Assembly (NCBI RefSeq): GCF_020921035.1
Contig: NC_063150.1
Coordinates: forward strand, 35,077,826-35,141,825
Length of the DNA stretch: 64,000 nt
DNA from: Rhodamnia argentea
Taxonomy: Eukaryota > Streptophyta > Magnoliopsida > Myrtales > Myrtaceae
Direction of reading: 5' to 3'
The notes under the pieces are model-generated. The model saw only the letters and a program-made list of their open reading frames with translations, made no database searches and had not been told where the DNA came from. Of this stretch, positions 24,270 to 34,400 are shown one piece after another; positions within the stretch are counted from its first letter, which is position 1, and each line of letters opens with the position of its first letter. The position numbers and the translations under genes are program-made.

Positions 24270-24985
24270 AGAAAACTTTGCAAATTAAGGTGGGAATTCG
24301 TTGGACCAAAAAAAAAAAAAAAAAAAAAAAAGGTGGGAATTCAACAGTGTTCCGCTGACTAAAATCACTCCAAAAATTTCCCACCAAAAAAAAAAAACAC
24401 TCAAAAAATTTTCAATTCGATTAAGATTTCATGCATTGTCAAACTTGGACTTGGGATCGAAATCATGGTTCGCAAATCATATTACGAGGTCCAAGATTTA
24501 AGAATCACCGTATAAATTCAAGATCGAAAATAAAAACTTTGAGAAAGCTGGATATTACATTTTAAATTATGGGTTGTCGCTAATGAAGTGTGATTAAACG
24601 AATATAACATTTTTTATAATGTAAGAAAATATTTTCCTTTTGCATTTTGGCAGTCCGAACGTTCAATTTATTCGCTTTGTTTTAAGAGCTGATTTTGATT
24701 TGTGAAATGTAATGAGGGCGAGGCACATTATATGTTCGTGATTTGTACACCCTTCATGCAATATTGAAATTTACATGATAATAAAGTTCAATCAAAATTA
24801 ATAAAGACTCCGCTGAGCCTAGCTCAGGTTTGAAAATTCAAGCCCGAATGGAAAATCGAGCTAGGCGGCACGATCATGCTGCGCTTTAACATCAAACCAT
24901 CTCAACTCCACTCGTTCCGATTTTCTTGTTGGTTTAAAGTTTTGGTCGGGCAAATAAATTTTTAAAAAAAGGGATAACCGCACCG
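24270..24985. other. Intergenic, AT-rich
   Basis: A poly-A run at about 24308-24331 and AT-rich spacer. No gene or defined repeat was recognised before the tandem repeat block that follows. Confidence 0.4.
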
Positions 24986-24990
24986 AGTCC

Positions 24991-25312
24991 TAAAATTTGT
25001 CATGAATGTGCAAATCAATTCTAAAACTTTCAAAAGGCGCAAGAGTTCTAAAACTTATCGTGGAAGTGCAATTGAGTTTAAAACTTTCAAAAGATAAAAT
25101 CCAATCCTAAAACTTATCGTCAATGTGCAATCGAGTCTTAAAACTTTCAAAAAGTGTAATAGAGTCATAAAACTTGTTACGAAAATGCAATCAAGTCATA
25201 AAACTTGTTACGAAAGCGTAATTGAGTCCGAAAACTTTCAAAATGTGCAATCAAGTTCTAAAACTTATCACGAAAGTGCAGTTAACTCCTTAAACTTTCA
25301 GAAAGTGTAATT
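24991..25312. repeat. Tandem array of about 30-bp half-units
   Basis: About 11 successive half-units alternate irregularly between type A (TAAAACTTATCGTGAAAGTG + CAATTGAGTC) and type B (TAAAACTTTCAAAAAGTG + TAATAGAGTC), roughly 28-32 bp each. The array forms the left shoulder of the fold-back element ending near 26035. Apparent open frames here are repeat translations. Confidence 0.75.
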
Positions 25313-26035
25313 AATGGAATGACTTGATTTCACCAATTTAACAAGTTTTAGACTTTTATTTTATTTTTTAAAAGCTTTAGGATTCAAGTGCACTTTATGA
25401 TCAGTTTTAAGAACCGATTGTATTTTTTGCAAGTTTTATGACTCCATTGCACTTTCATTACGATTTTTATGACTTTTAAAGCACTTAAAATTTGTCAAAA
25501 TTAGTGCAATTGACTCTTTTCGTTAATTTCGTCCAACTTGGCTAACGAAAAAACATATGTGATTTTTTTAAAATATTTTTTTATTTCCTACATAGTGATG
25601 ACGTGGCTAAATACGAAAATTAAGGCCAAAACTACTTCAATTCGGTCTAAATGTGATAAATTAAAGTAAAAAAAATGCTTAAAAAAGGCTAGAACCAAGC
25701 GGCCACCATCGAGCCTAGCGCTCGCCGACCACTCTCCCATCATTGCTAGTCTTGCGGTGGAGGGGCAGCGGCGATAGCGAGGGTTAGTTCTAAATCTTAT
25801 TAATTTTAGCTTATTTTTTAATTTAAATTATATCAAAGTATAGACCAAAACGACGTCGTTTTAGTCACGTAAGATAGAGAAAATATTTTAAAAAATCACA
25901 TTATAATTTTTCGTTAGTGAAGTCGGACGAAATTAGGGGAATGACTCAATTTTACAAATTTAATAAATTTTAGAACTTGATTGTAATTTTTTAAAATTTA
26001 AATACTCAATTATATTTTCACGACAGGTTTTTGAT
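24991..26035. mobile_element. Fold-back transposon relic with GC-richer core
   Basis: The left arm, about 25510-25585 (TTTCGTTAATTTCGTCCAAC, then TGGCTAACGAAAAA and ATGTGATTTTTTTAAAATAT), is mirrored by the right arm at about 25878-25940 (ATATTTTAAAAAATCACAT, then TTTTTCGTTAGTGAAGTCGG, ACGAAATTAG). Outer parts of the right side mirror the tandem units (ACTCAATTATATTTTCACGA). The core at about 25690-25770 is GC-richer (GAGGGGCAGCGGCGATAGCG). No transposase was seen. Confidence 0.6.
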
Positions 26036-26671
26036 CATGAACCACTAATACTCTCCGAGAGCCTTCATGTTGTGTCGTGTCGTGTCGTGTCCGACACTCT
26101 TCGACATGCAGGTGACACGTAGTTAGCACTCTAGACACGCTAGTCCAGCATCCCAACACGTCATTTCTTCACGTACGATGTTAGTTTTAAATATTTTCAA
26201 TAAATTATGGGTCAAAACATAAATTTATCAAAAATATATATCCTTAAGTTAGATCATACTAGAGGTGTCAAATGGGTGAACCATGTCGGGTTTGGGTTGA
26301 GTCGAATATGGTATGAACCATATTGACCCATATTCATTTAATGAAAATTTAACGATCCATAATCGACCCGATCCATACCCAACCCATATCCGACTCAACC
26401 TATATTGACACATCTCGCCCTTCTCTACCTCCACCCCGCCTACCCACCATTGCCCACCCACCCCCGTTGCCTCCCACCGCCCGCTTCCATCACCGCCCGC
26501 CACCACTACCACCGCCACCGTTGCCGCCGCCGCCGCCGCCGCCTTCACCCGCGGGGCTTGAAACCTCCCTTCACCATATGCACTCTGTCTTCGGACACCA
26601 TCTGTGATCATTTGCACTCGGACAACTTCCTCGACCTCTCTCTCTCTTCGATTGCTCGATCGCAAGCACAC

Positions 26672-27120
26672 ATGGATTCCTATACCAAGTCAGCCCGCGA
26701 TTCGTCTTCCCCCTTTGACTCCATCATTTTCGGTAACGTCAATAACCCCATCATACCCCCTTTTACATCAACTCATGATTCTTTTTCTTGAATTAGTGAA
26801 CAGCTTTCGCTTACGGTACTCGATTCGTATTTTCCGATTCCCTTCGTCGTTCTTGACTTGGATGACAGGCTGTACTCTTCCAAGACGAGAATCGGCGAAA
26901 CTCTTGAGAAGAACATTGACGGCGCGACCAATCATCTTCAATCGGGACGTGAAAACTCGCATTTTTGAGCTCCTTGTACCGCGAATGGTTGTCGATTCTC
27001 TCTTTGTGTTTGCTGATCCCGTATGCAGATTTCCTCTTGGAGAGATGCGGATTCGTACCGAACAAGGCCTCGAGCCTTCGCCGGAGGTGGCGGGCAGCGA
27101 TGGCAAGCGGTTCGATGAAT
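26672..27120 (+). pseudogene. Captured HAD-family (SDT1/pyrimidine 5'-nucleotidase-like) gene fragment
   Basis: Three exon-like pieces keep phase across degenerate introns. 26672-26732 gives MDSYTKSARDSSSPFDSIIF. About 26855-26921 gives DLDDRLYSSKTRIGETLEKN + ID. 27029 onward gives FLLERCGFVPNKASSLR. Plant HAD phosphatases of the 'suppressor of disruption of TFIIS' type read SPFD.(I/L)(I/L)FDLDDTLYSS.TGI..A..KNI..FL.E.CGF...(K/R)ASSLR in this order. The first piece ends at a normal GT (CG|GTAACG) and the last begins after a normal AG (ATGCAG|AT), but the acceptor before piece 2 and the donor after it are mutated. The catalytic DLDDT motif is DLDDR. Retained introns argue for DNA-level capture rather than retroposition. 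It lies inside the hAT-like element. Confidence 0.55.
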
Positions 27121-27309
27121 AGGCTCCATCGGTGCAGAAACAATTGAATCGTCGCCTTTTTCACTTTTACCCGCATCTTCCCCTCGATTCGGTGCAACTT
27201 TCGCACCGTGATGTGTCGGCAATCCGGGCGATCTCAAAGCCTTGGTTCGAGAACTCACTGATGATAGCAAGCCTAATAGTAGCACTATCATCCCCACCCT
27301 TCCATGGCG

Positions 27310-27490
27310 GTGGTCGTAGAATTGGGACAAGGACACTGAAGTTGCATGGCTCGTGTGGTGAGTTTGCGGGGTCCACCTCAAGAGCAAAGTAGCCATCTCC
27401 ATATGCGGGACAAGAGAACCGAAAAGATTCGGGGGTGGACGATGAATTGCAACCGTAGAATAAGGTGGAATTGAGGTCGTCGGAAGTGGA
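27310..27490 (-). pseudogene. Possible WAK/LRK10L receptor ectodomain fragment
   Basis: On the minus strand the frame holding STLFYGCNSSSTPESFRFSC, YGDGYFALEVDPANSPHEPC and NFSVLVPIL resembles the Cys-spaced extracellular wall-associated-kinase domain (LFYNC ... F.C ... C..SVLVPV). A stop (TAA) precedes it in frame at about 27498, and no kinase part follows. Orientation is opposite to the HAD-like fragment in the same transposon. The assignment is by eye and tentative. Confidence 0.35.
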
Positions 27491-27875
27491 TTAGTAGAGA
27501 CCGAAGTCCGAAGTGGTGTTGACATGTGTTCCAGCACATATATCGCCCGATCTGAAGAGCTCACCGGTGACGGAGAGCAGGGGGTTTCGAGCCCCGCGGG
27601 CGGTGGCGGCCGCCGGCGACGGTGGGCGGGTGGTGGAGAAGAAGGCAACGGCAGGCGGCGCCGGGGGGGGGTTGGAAAGTTATTACCATGTGTCAAAAAT
27701 GGGTCAAAAATGAGTTTAGTTAAAACTCATTAAGACTCATATTTGAATAGGCTTTATAAGCTTAGATTTATATTTGACCCATTTTTTTATTTTGATGAAT
27801 CCATACATAACCCAGGTGTGTAAAAGTAAGTTAAAAAATGAGTCGATGACCCATATTGACACCTCTAGATCCTAC

Positions 27876-28430
27876 AATCCCAAAATTAATTTATCCGGCT
27901 AGCTAAAAAAAAAATTAATCATGACTGATATTTTTGTATATACGCGATAATTTATCACAAAAATATATAACAGGTTCCAACATGTCGAAATTACCTATTA
28001 TTTTAGAAATGATGTGTTGATGTATCATATCGTGTCGTATAACGTTTAGATATAGATGTCGATGCTATTTGGGTTTAGAAAAGGGTGGCGGATCCGACCC
28101 GATTGCAGAACGGTGGCCACGTAAGACTCCATTTGGCCAGGACATCCGGCGGCTGTCTCTCAGCCAATGAGATCCCTCCGCCTCCATATTTCCCTCCTGC
28201 CACGTGTCCTCTTCTTCTCCACCCCTTCCCCCCCTCTCTTTCGCTCTGCTCTGCTCCACTCCAGTCCGCTCACTCTCTGCGCGCACACCGACGAAAACTT
28301 CACCATCTCTCTCTCTCTCTCTCTCTCTCTCTGTACTGCAACCCAAAGAACGATCTTCGATGAATGCCTAGGCGTCGCGCGTTGATGACCGATCGATCGG
28401 CCTCTTTGAATCGCAGCGACATCCATCGGA
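27876..28430. other. ABC1K8 5' flank and leader
   Basis: AT-rich up to about 28080, then C/T-rich promoter or leader DNA. A (CT)n microsatellite lies at about 28306-28331. Two upstream ATGs (28360 and 28385) precede the main start. Confidence 0.5.
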
Positions 28431-31400
28431 ATGGCCGCCTCTCTGCTCTTCCCCGAGCTGGCCTTCCTCTCCACTCAAGCAACCGCCCCCACGCGCCGCC
28501 TCTCCGTCTCGTCTCGCTCTCTCTCCAGAACCGCCTTCTCCCGGAGGAGCAACAACCCCTCCGTCGCCAGAACCAGAGTCCGGGCCAGAGTCGTCAAGGA
28601 GGACGACGTGCTGCCTCAGGAGGCGCGCGAGACCGAGCTGGTTGAGAAGCTGAATGGCTACCCCTCGACCTGTAACGGAGCCGCCTCCCCGAGCTCGGGC
28701 GGAGGCGACGATGCCTATTCGAACGGTTCTGCTGGTCATTACGTGGAGGAGATGGGGAGCGCGGAGGGCAATGGGAGCTTGGTGAAGTATGCGAAGGGGA
28801 ATGGCGGGCCGACGTCGCAGTTACTGAAGGAAGTGGAAGTGGTGGAGGCCACAGAGGAAGGGAGGAAGAGAAGGATCGAAGAGATTGGTAAAGAGGAGGC
28901 TTGGTTCAAGCAAAGTGGACCACAAGTTGAGGTAAAATAGAGAGAAAGTCTCAATTACAAAACAATGTTTTGCTTAAGCTACCTTTTCTGTGGTTTAGTC
29001 TTGCTTCTAGTGTAAGCGCAGAGCCCTTGTTCAAATTTAGAATTTTCTTTTCCGGAAGTACGGGGGGTTGCTAGTGCTTTTCATAGTGACGCCTATATCT
29101 AATGAAACTAGGAAGGGTAATTACTAGTAGGAGCTGGCTTCAGAATATATTTCTTCATTCTACATTTTGTTCATTGCATCACTAGAAGGACGTGGTGACT
29201 GGTCCCTTTTGTTACCAAACGACTGCTTGGAATTTGTCACGGCAGTTATGGATATAGCATCCTTGCCAAATGTAGGTCATCTTTCAATGGGGTAGCTTGT
29301 TAGATCTCTAGATAATGTTTGTTTTACTCCATAAAGCTGGAGGCATTAGAAGGATGGACTCGCCTGTAGACATGAGGTTTGCTTTACAAGTTCAGCCCCA
29401 CTGCTTAAAGATGGTCATCGTCTGTTTTGGTGATCTTTGGACCTAAGATTTCCACCATCCACGAGTGACCAAGGGCATTCCAATTATACTGTCGGTTTTG
29501 TGGAGAGAGGAGCCGGGATTGATAAGAAATATCCCGTCTGTTACTGGAGATAAAGGATTGGCAGCAGTAGACCAAAAGGATCTATTGTAGGCAAAATTTT
29601 TAATAACAAGGCTATGTTTTTACCCAAAGAAGCAAGACAACATCTCTATTGTAGGCACATGTTAGCCTATTCAATTCTGAATCATCAATCAAGTATAGAG
29701 ATGTTTTGGAAATTTCAATGAGAAACGGATCCTTGTTCTCGATAGTTGATACACTTCCTGCCTTGGTCAATCAACTAATCTTATTCTTGTTAGATATGAT
29801 TGGTCATATCCTATAAACTCTCATTTGACCATAAAATCTACGCTGCCTCATACAGTTGGCCTTTTTTTTGGGGTGGGGGGTGGAGGTGGGGGTGGGGTGG
29901 GGTGATTATTTCCTATAAGGGAGAAAGCTACTACACACTTCGTATGGTCAGCTACATCAAAATTCTTGTAGTGCCTAATTTCCTGATCTTTAATGGAATT
30001 AACTTCCTTCTATTGCTATGAGAACATACAATTAGTTGCTTGAATGACAAATAAGAGTTTTATTTAACAGTGGGCACTATGGTGCTGGCATATGTAACCA
30101 CAAAAAGGATAGGTGTTCGAAAGTTTCTGTGGCAGCTTCTACATTTCAAAATCCTGCTTGTGCCCGCACCTATAGCTATGAAAATTATGAATCGGATGCT
30201 GTGATATTATGCTTATGTATCTTGTGTTTCTTATCAGGTATCTGTTCAACCTGGTGGTCGGTGGAGTAGATTCAAAACATATTCAACCATTCAAAGAACA
30301 GTGGAGATATGGGGATTTGTTTTGATATTTATTTTTAGGGTTTGGTTGAGCAATCAGAAGTTCTCTTATCGAGGTACCAAGTTCATCTACAGTGTGTTAT
30401 TTCTCAAGGTTTGAGACATGAAAAGCATCAATGACAATACCACTGGCTTTCATTCTGCTCCTCCAAATATTTCTCCTTTTCCTGTTTGACGGCATTGTTT
30501 TCTGCTGAGCTCACATGCTAACTTTAAAACCAGTTGTGTCACTATAGGTAGGGATGCCTTGCACTACCTTGACAAGTGTTTTCATAGAAATCTTCACACA
30601 ATTGATTGAGCAGTTAAAGGGTGATACTATTGTGTACTTTTGCACTTTGAGATACACTTCTGGCACAAAATGACGGGTCATGAATTCCAGAGACCTTGTT
30701 TACATAGTATTTCTATTTTTAGATTCTTTAGCTTTTGCGATGCTTCGTAAGAGTTTTAGACCTCTGGTACTGAAGTTTGACCTTACTTTTTTGTCTAATT
30801 GAGTTGAGATTGTGAATGCAGGAGGAATGACTGAACCGAAAAAGGTCTTGCGGCGTAAGGTGCTTGCCAAATGGCTGAAGGAGAACATATTGAGACTGGG
30901 TCCGACATTTATCAAAATTGGACAGCAGTTCTCAACAAGGGTTGATATTCTTCCTCAAGAATATGTTGACCAGTTATCTGAACTTCAGGTTAGAATCGGT
31001 TATCATTAGTATGTTCCACAGTTTCTTGCCTAAGTGCTGGTACCCTCAATGACTGGCCTAGCTTGATGTGAAACTTCCCAAAGTACTCATGTCTTCTGAT
31101 TCTATTTCTATTTATGTGCATTGGGTGTCTTCTTCTCCTAACTGCGCAACTTCCTGGCTGAATGCTTCTATTTCTTCTGCAGGATCAAGTTCCTCCTTTT
31201 CCATCTGAGACTGCTCTATCCATAGTCCAAGAAGAGCTTGGAGCTCCTTTGGAGAATATTTTTGACAGATTTGATTACGAGCCCATAGCTGCTGCTAGTC
31301 TCGGTATCAGCCTCGATTGTCCAAAATGCTAGTATGAGTTACCTGGAATATCATTGCTTAAATTTGCTTCTTGTCTTACTAACACCTTGTTTTAATAAAA

Positions 31401-34400
31401 TATTGTGCAGGTCAGGTTCATCGAGCACGTTTGAAGGGACAGGAAGTAGTTGTTAAAGTGCAAAGGCCTGGTCTCAAAGATCTTTTTGACATCGATTTGA
31501 AAAACCTAAGGGTGAGGACCGTCAATATAAGATAATCCTGCCAAAAATATTCTTTTAGATAAAACTTCTTTCTGCCGCCTCATATGTGGCGATTCGATGC
31601 ATGTAGGATGAATGCAATCCGCTTCTTTTGTTCTGTATTTTTGTGGAAAGATCTTGACAAATAAACTTAGATTCCCCTAGAATGAGCCTCAAGGACCGAT
31701 TTATGTTCATATGATTGCTTTGGGGACTACCAGCTGGAGAGTATACTTCATGTTCCAAAGTTAATAACTAGGGTTTGAATACTGGTAAAGTATGGAGAGA
31801 ACCCTGAAAGATGGTACTTATGGTGCTGTCAAAATTTATTGTTTGCTGCATCCCTTGTGAAGACGAATTTTTCTTCTTGCACCTACAGTCTATTTAGCTG
31901 ACTGGGAAAGATCAAACTTGAGAATTTTGGCTGTATCTTTCTTACTTGACTGACTTACCGCTCCATGCTATCCTCTCGTATATTTTGGAAATTATTATGT
32001 TCTGTATGATCATGAATACATGCATGGTGCATGCATAATAATTTAAAATACCTTTAATTTGGACAAAAATACCCCTTTTTTTTTCTCCATCCCTAATTTT
32101 TTTAGTCTCAGCTTGTTTTCTGTCTATTAGCCTGTATTTTGGGAATTGTTACTTGATACTTATTCTTCTAGTCGATGCCTCTCGCTCTCTCTAGTCCTTT
32201 TACGTTCATATTTTGGACTTGGTGGATCATCGCGAAATCACATCAATCGATATTTTTGAAGTTTCTTTTTTATTTCCCATTTCTTCTTGTAGGTGATTTC
32301 TGAATATCTTCAAAAGATCGATCCAAAGTCAGATGGTGCCAAAAGGGATTGGGTTGCAATTTATGATGAGTGTGCAAGTGTATTGTACGAGGTATTGTAG
32401 TTCATCTATATGTTTTATTTAGTTTGTGAATTCCTTTTGTGAATTTTCTATCATAATTTGAACTTTAAGAAGCAAAAAATATGAAATATCTCGGGACGCA
32501 TTGGATTGCAATGTAGAATTGATGATGAAGTTATACAAAAGCAGGAATGCATAGTCTGGAAAGTAACTGATACTTTGGCAGGAATTTAGTGAAGGCAGAA
32601 TATTATCTAGCATAGGAAGGGCAGACTGCATGTAACACTAGGTTGTGTGGGTAGATATGGTTGCTTACAATATTTTAGTCGATCCAGATTGTGGTTTGTC
32701 ATTGATTTGTTAGAGGAGCATAATTTGAATTGCTATGATTCCTTATGGATGTTGCTTCTATTTACTTTTGAGAATCACTGACAACAGGAAATTGATTACA
32801 CCAAAGAAGCTGCTAACGCAGAGTTGTTTGCTAGTAACTTCGGGCACATGGACTATGTGAAAGTCCCTTCAATTTTCTGGGAGTACACGACACCCCAGGT
32901 TCCACACTGAGTGTTTATAAAACTTCAATGATTTTATATGCACCTTTGTTTATTTCAACCAAATCATACATTACAACTGATGCCAATCTGATTATGATTA
33001 TGTCTTCTGTACCTACACAAATTTAGGTTTTGACCATGGAGTATGTTCCAGGGATTAAAATAAACAAAACACAAGCTATTGATCAGCTGGGGGTAGATCG
33101 GAAAAGGTTTTATTTCTCTCTCCTGAATTTTGACAATATTTTCTGCTGCTGTGATCGAAATGATGCTTGTTGCTCTTGTGCTATTCATTTTTCTGTCTGA
33201 TAAGCAATGTGCTAAGTTCTGGTTTGTTAATTGCAGATTGGGACGATATGCTGTTGAATCCTATTTGGAGCAAATTCTTTCTCATGGTTTTTTCCACGCT
33301 GATCCTGTGAGTGCTGTAAAATGTCTTTAGTTGCTTTCCTGAAGCGCGATCTTTAAGTTTGATGCTGCTAAAACCTTTCTTAGTTCTTGCATCTCCCATC
33401 TAACTCATAATGTCCAACATGTAAAGCTCAAAGCTGGTCATTCTATCTAACAATTTTTAATTCACCGTTTCAGCATCCAGGAAATATTGCCGTTGATGAT
33501 GTCAATGGTGGACGGTTGATATTCTATGATTTTGGAATGATGGGAAGGTAAATAATGGACCTTATGTGTTGCCATCTTTTCTCTTAGTAGGATCAGGAAC
33601 TTAATAATTCAAGCTTGTGTGAATGTGTCTTGGAACATTATCGTTTGTGTTGCTGACCTGCAGTATAAGCTCGAACATCCGAGAAGGTTTGTTGGAAGCA
33701 TTCTATGGTGTCTATGAAAAGGACCCAGACAAGGTGATTAAGTCATAAAGTGGCAGAAGTGGTTCACTTCCCAAATTTAGTATGTTGCCTGCAGTAATGA
33801 TTTTACTACTTACAAGTTTCTTTCTTGGCACAGGTCCTTCAGGCAATGATTCAAATGGGCGTTCTTGTGCCAACCGGGGACATGACAGCTGTCAGAAGGA
33901 CTGCACAGTTCTTTCTTAACAGGTGTGCTGCTGTTGTTATCCTTTCTTTTAACTCCCTATCTTTCTGCAATCTGTTTGAAAGTATGGTGATGCTGATGCC
34001 AAGAGTGCTGTTTTCAGTAACGATTTTGAACTGCGAATTTTTAAACAGAAAGGGTTTGCTCCACGTTTCTCATCCTTCCGTATCTCTGGTTGTTACATGA
34101 GAAATGTGTATTATTGGACTTGCATTTGAGTTTTTAGGTATCAATTTGTCCACTGGGTGTAAAGCAACTGTTGCATGATGGAGAAAATGATTTCATTTGT
34201 CAACTTTACTGAAGCTTTATGTTGCAAGTGTTTGTTGACTTTATTTTTGAGAAGTGAGCATGTGTCGAGGGTCAGGCTTGGATATCGGATGGAAAAGATA
34301 GAATTAGTATCCTTGCTGGCTGATTCAAGAAGCTGCTGGCCCCATATCCTTAAAAGGCAATGAGATCGTATGCATTTTTCACGTATGTGGTCTGTCAAAG

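Larger units (their letters stand above)
26260..27867. mobile_element. hAT-like non-autonomous element carrying host-gene fragments
   Basis: Seen: the ends TAGAGGTGTCAA and TTGACACCTCTA form a perfect 12-bp inverted repeat. The flanks GATCATAC (26252-26259) and GATCCTAC (27868-27875) are an 8-bp target duplication with one mismatch. Subterminal GACCCATATT-type motifs repeat at both ends. An 8-bp duplication and a TA(G/A)-type end are hAT hallmarks. No transposase frame is present. The interior is GC-rich and includes pieces that read like a HAD phosphatase gene (sense, 26672-27120, with introns) and a WAK/LRK10L-type receptor ectodomain (antisense, about 27310-27490). Both are broken. This is the organisation of Pack-type gene-capturing transposons. 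Confidence 0.75.

Noticed and set aside
25125-25310. Open frame of 61 codons
   Set aside because: Pure translation of the tandem half-unit array.
26249-27733. Several long open frames of 130-250 codons inside the hAT-like element
   Set aside because: Low-complexity Pro/Arg/Gly-rich translations of GC-rich repeats on both strands. Only the short HAD-like and WAK-like pieces resemble real proteins, and these are broken.
24091-28431. Bidirectional promoter shared by CPR5 and ABC1K8
   Set aside because: The two starts are over 4 kb apart, with transposons between them; no evidence of a shared core promoter.
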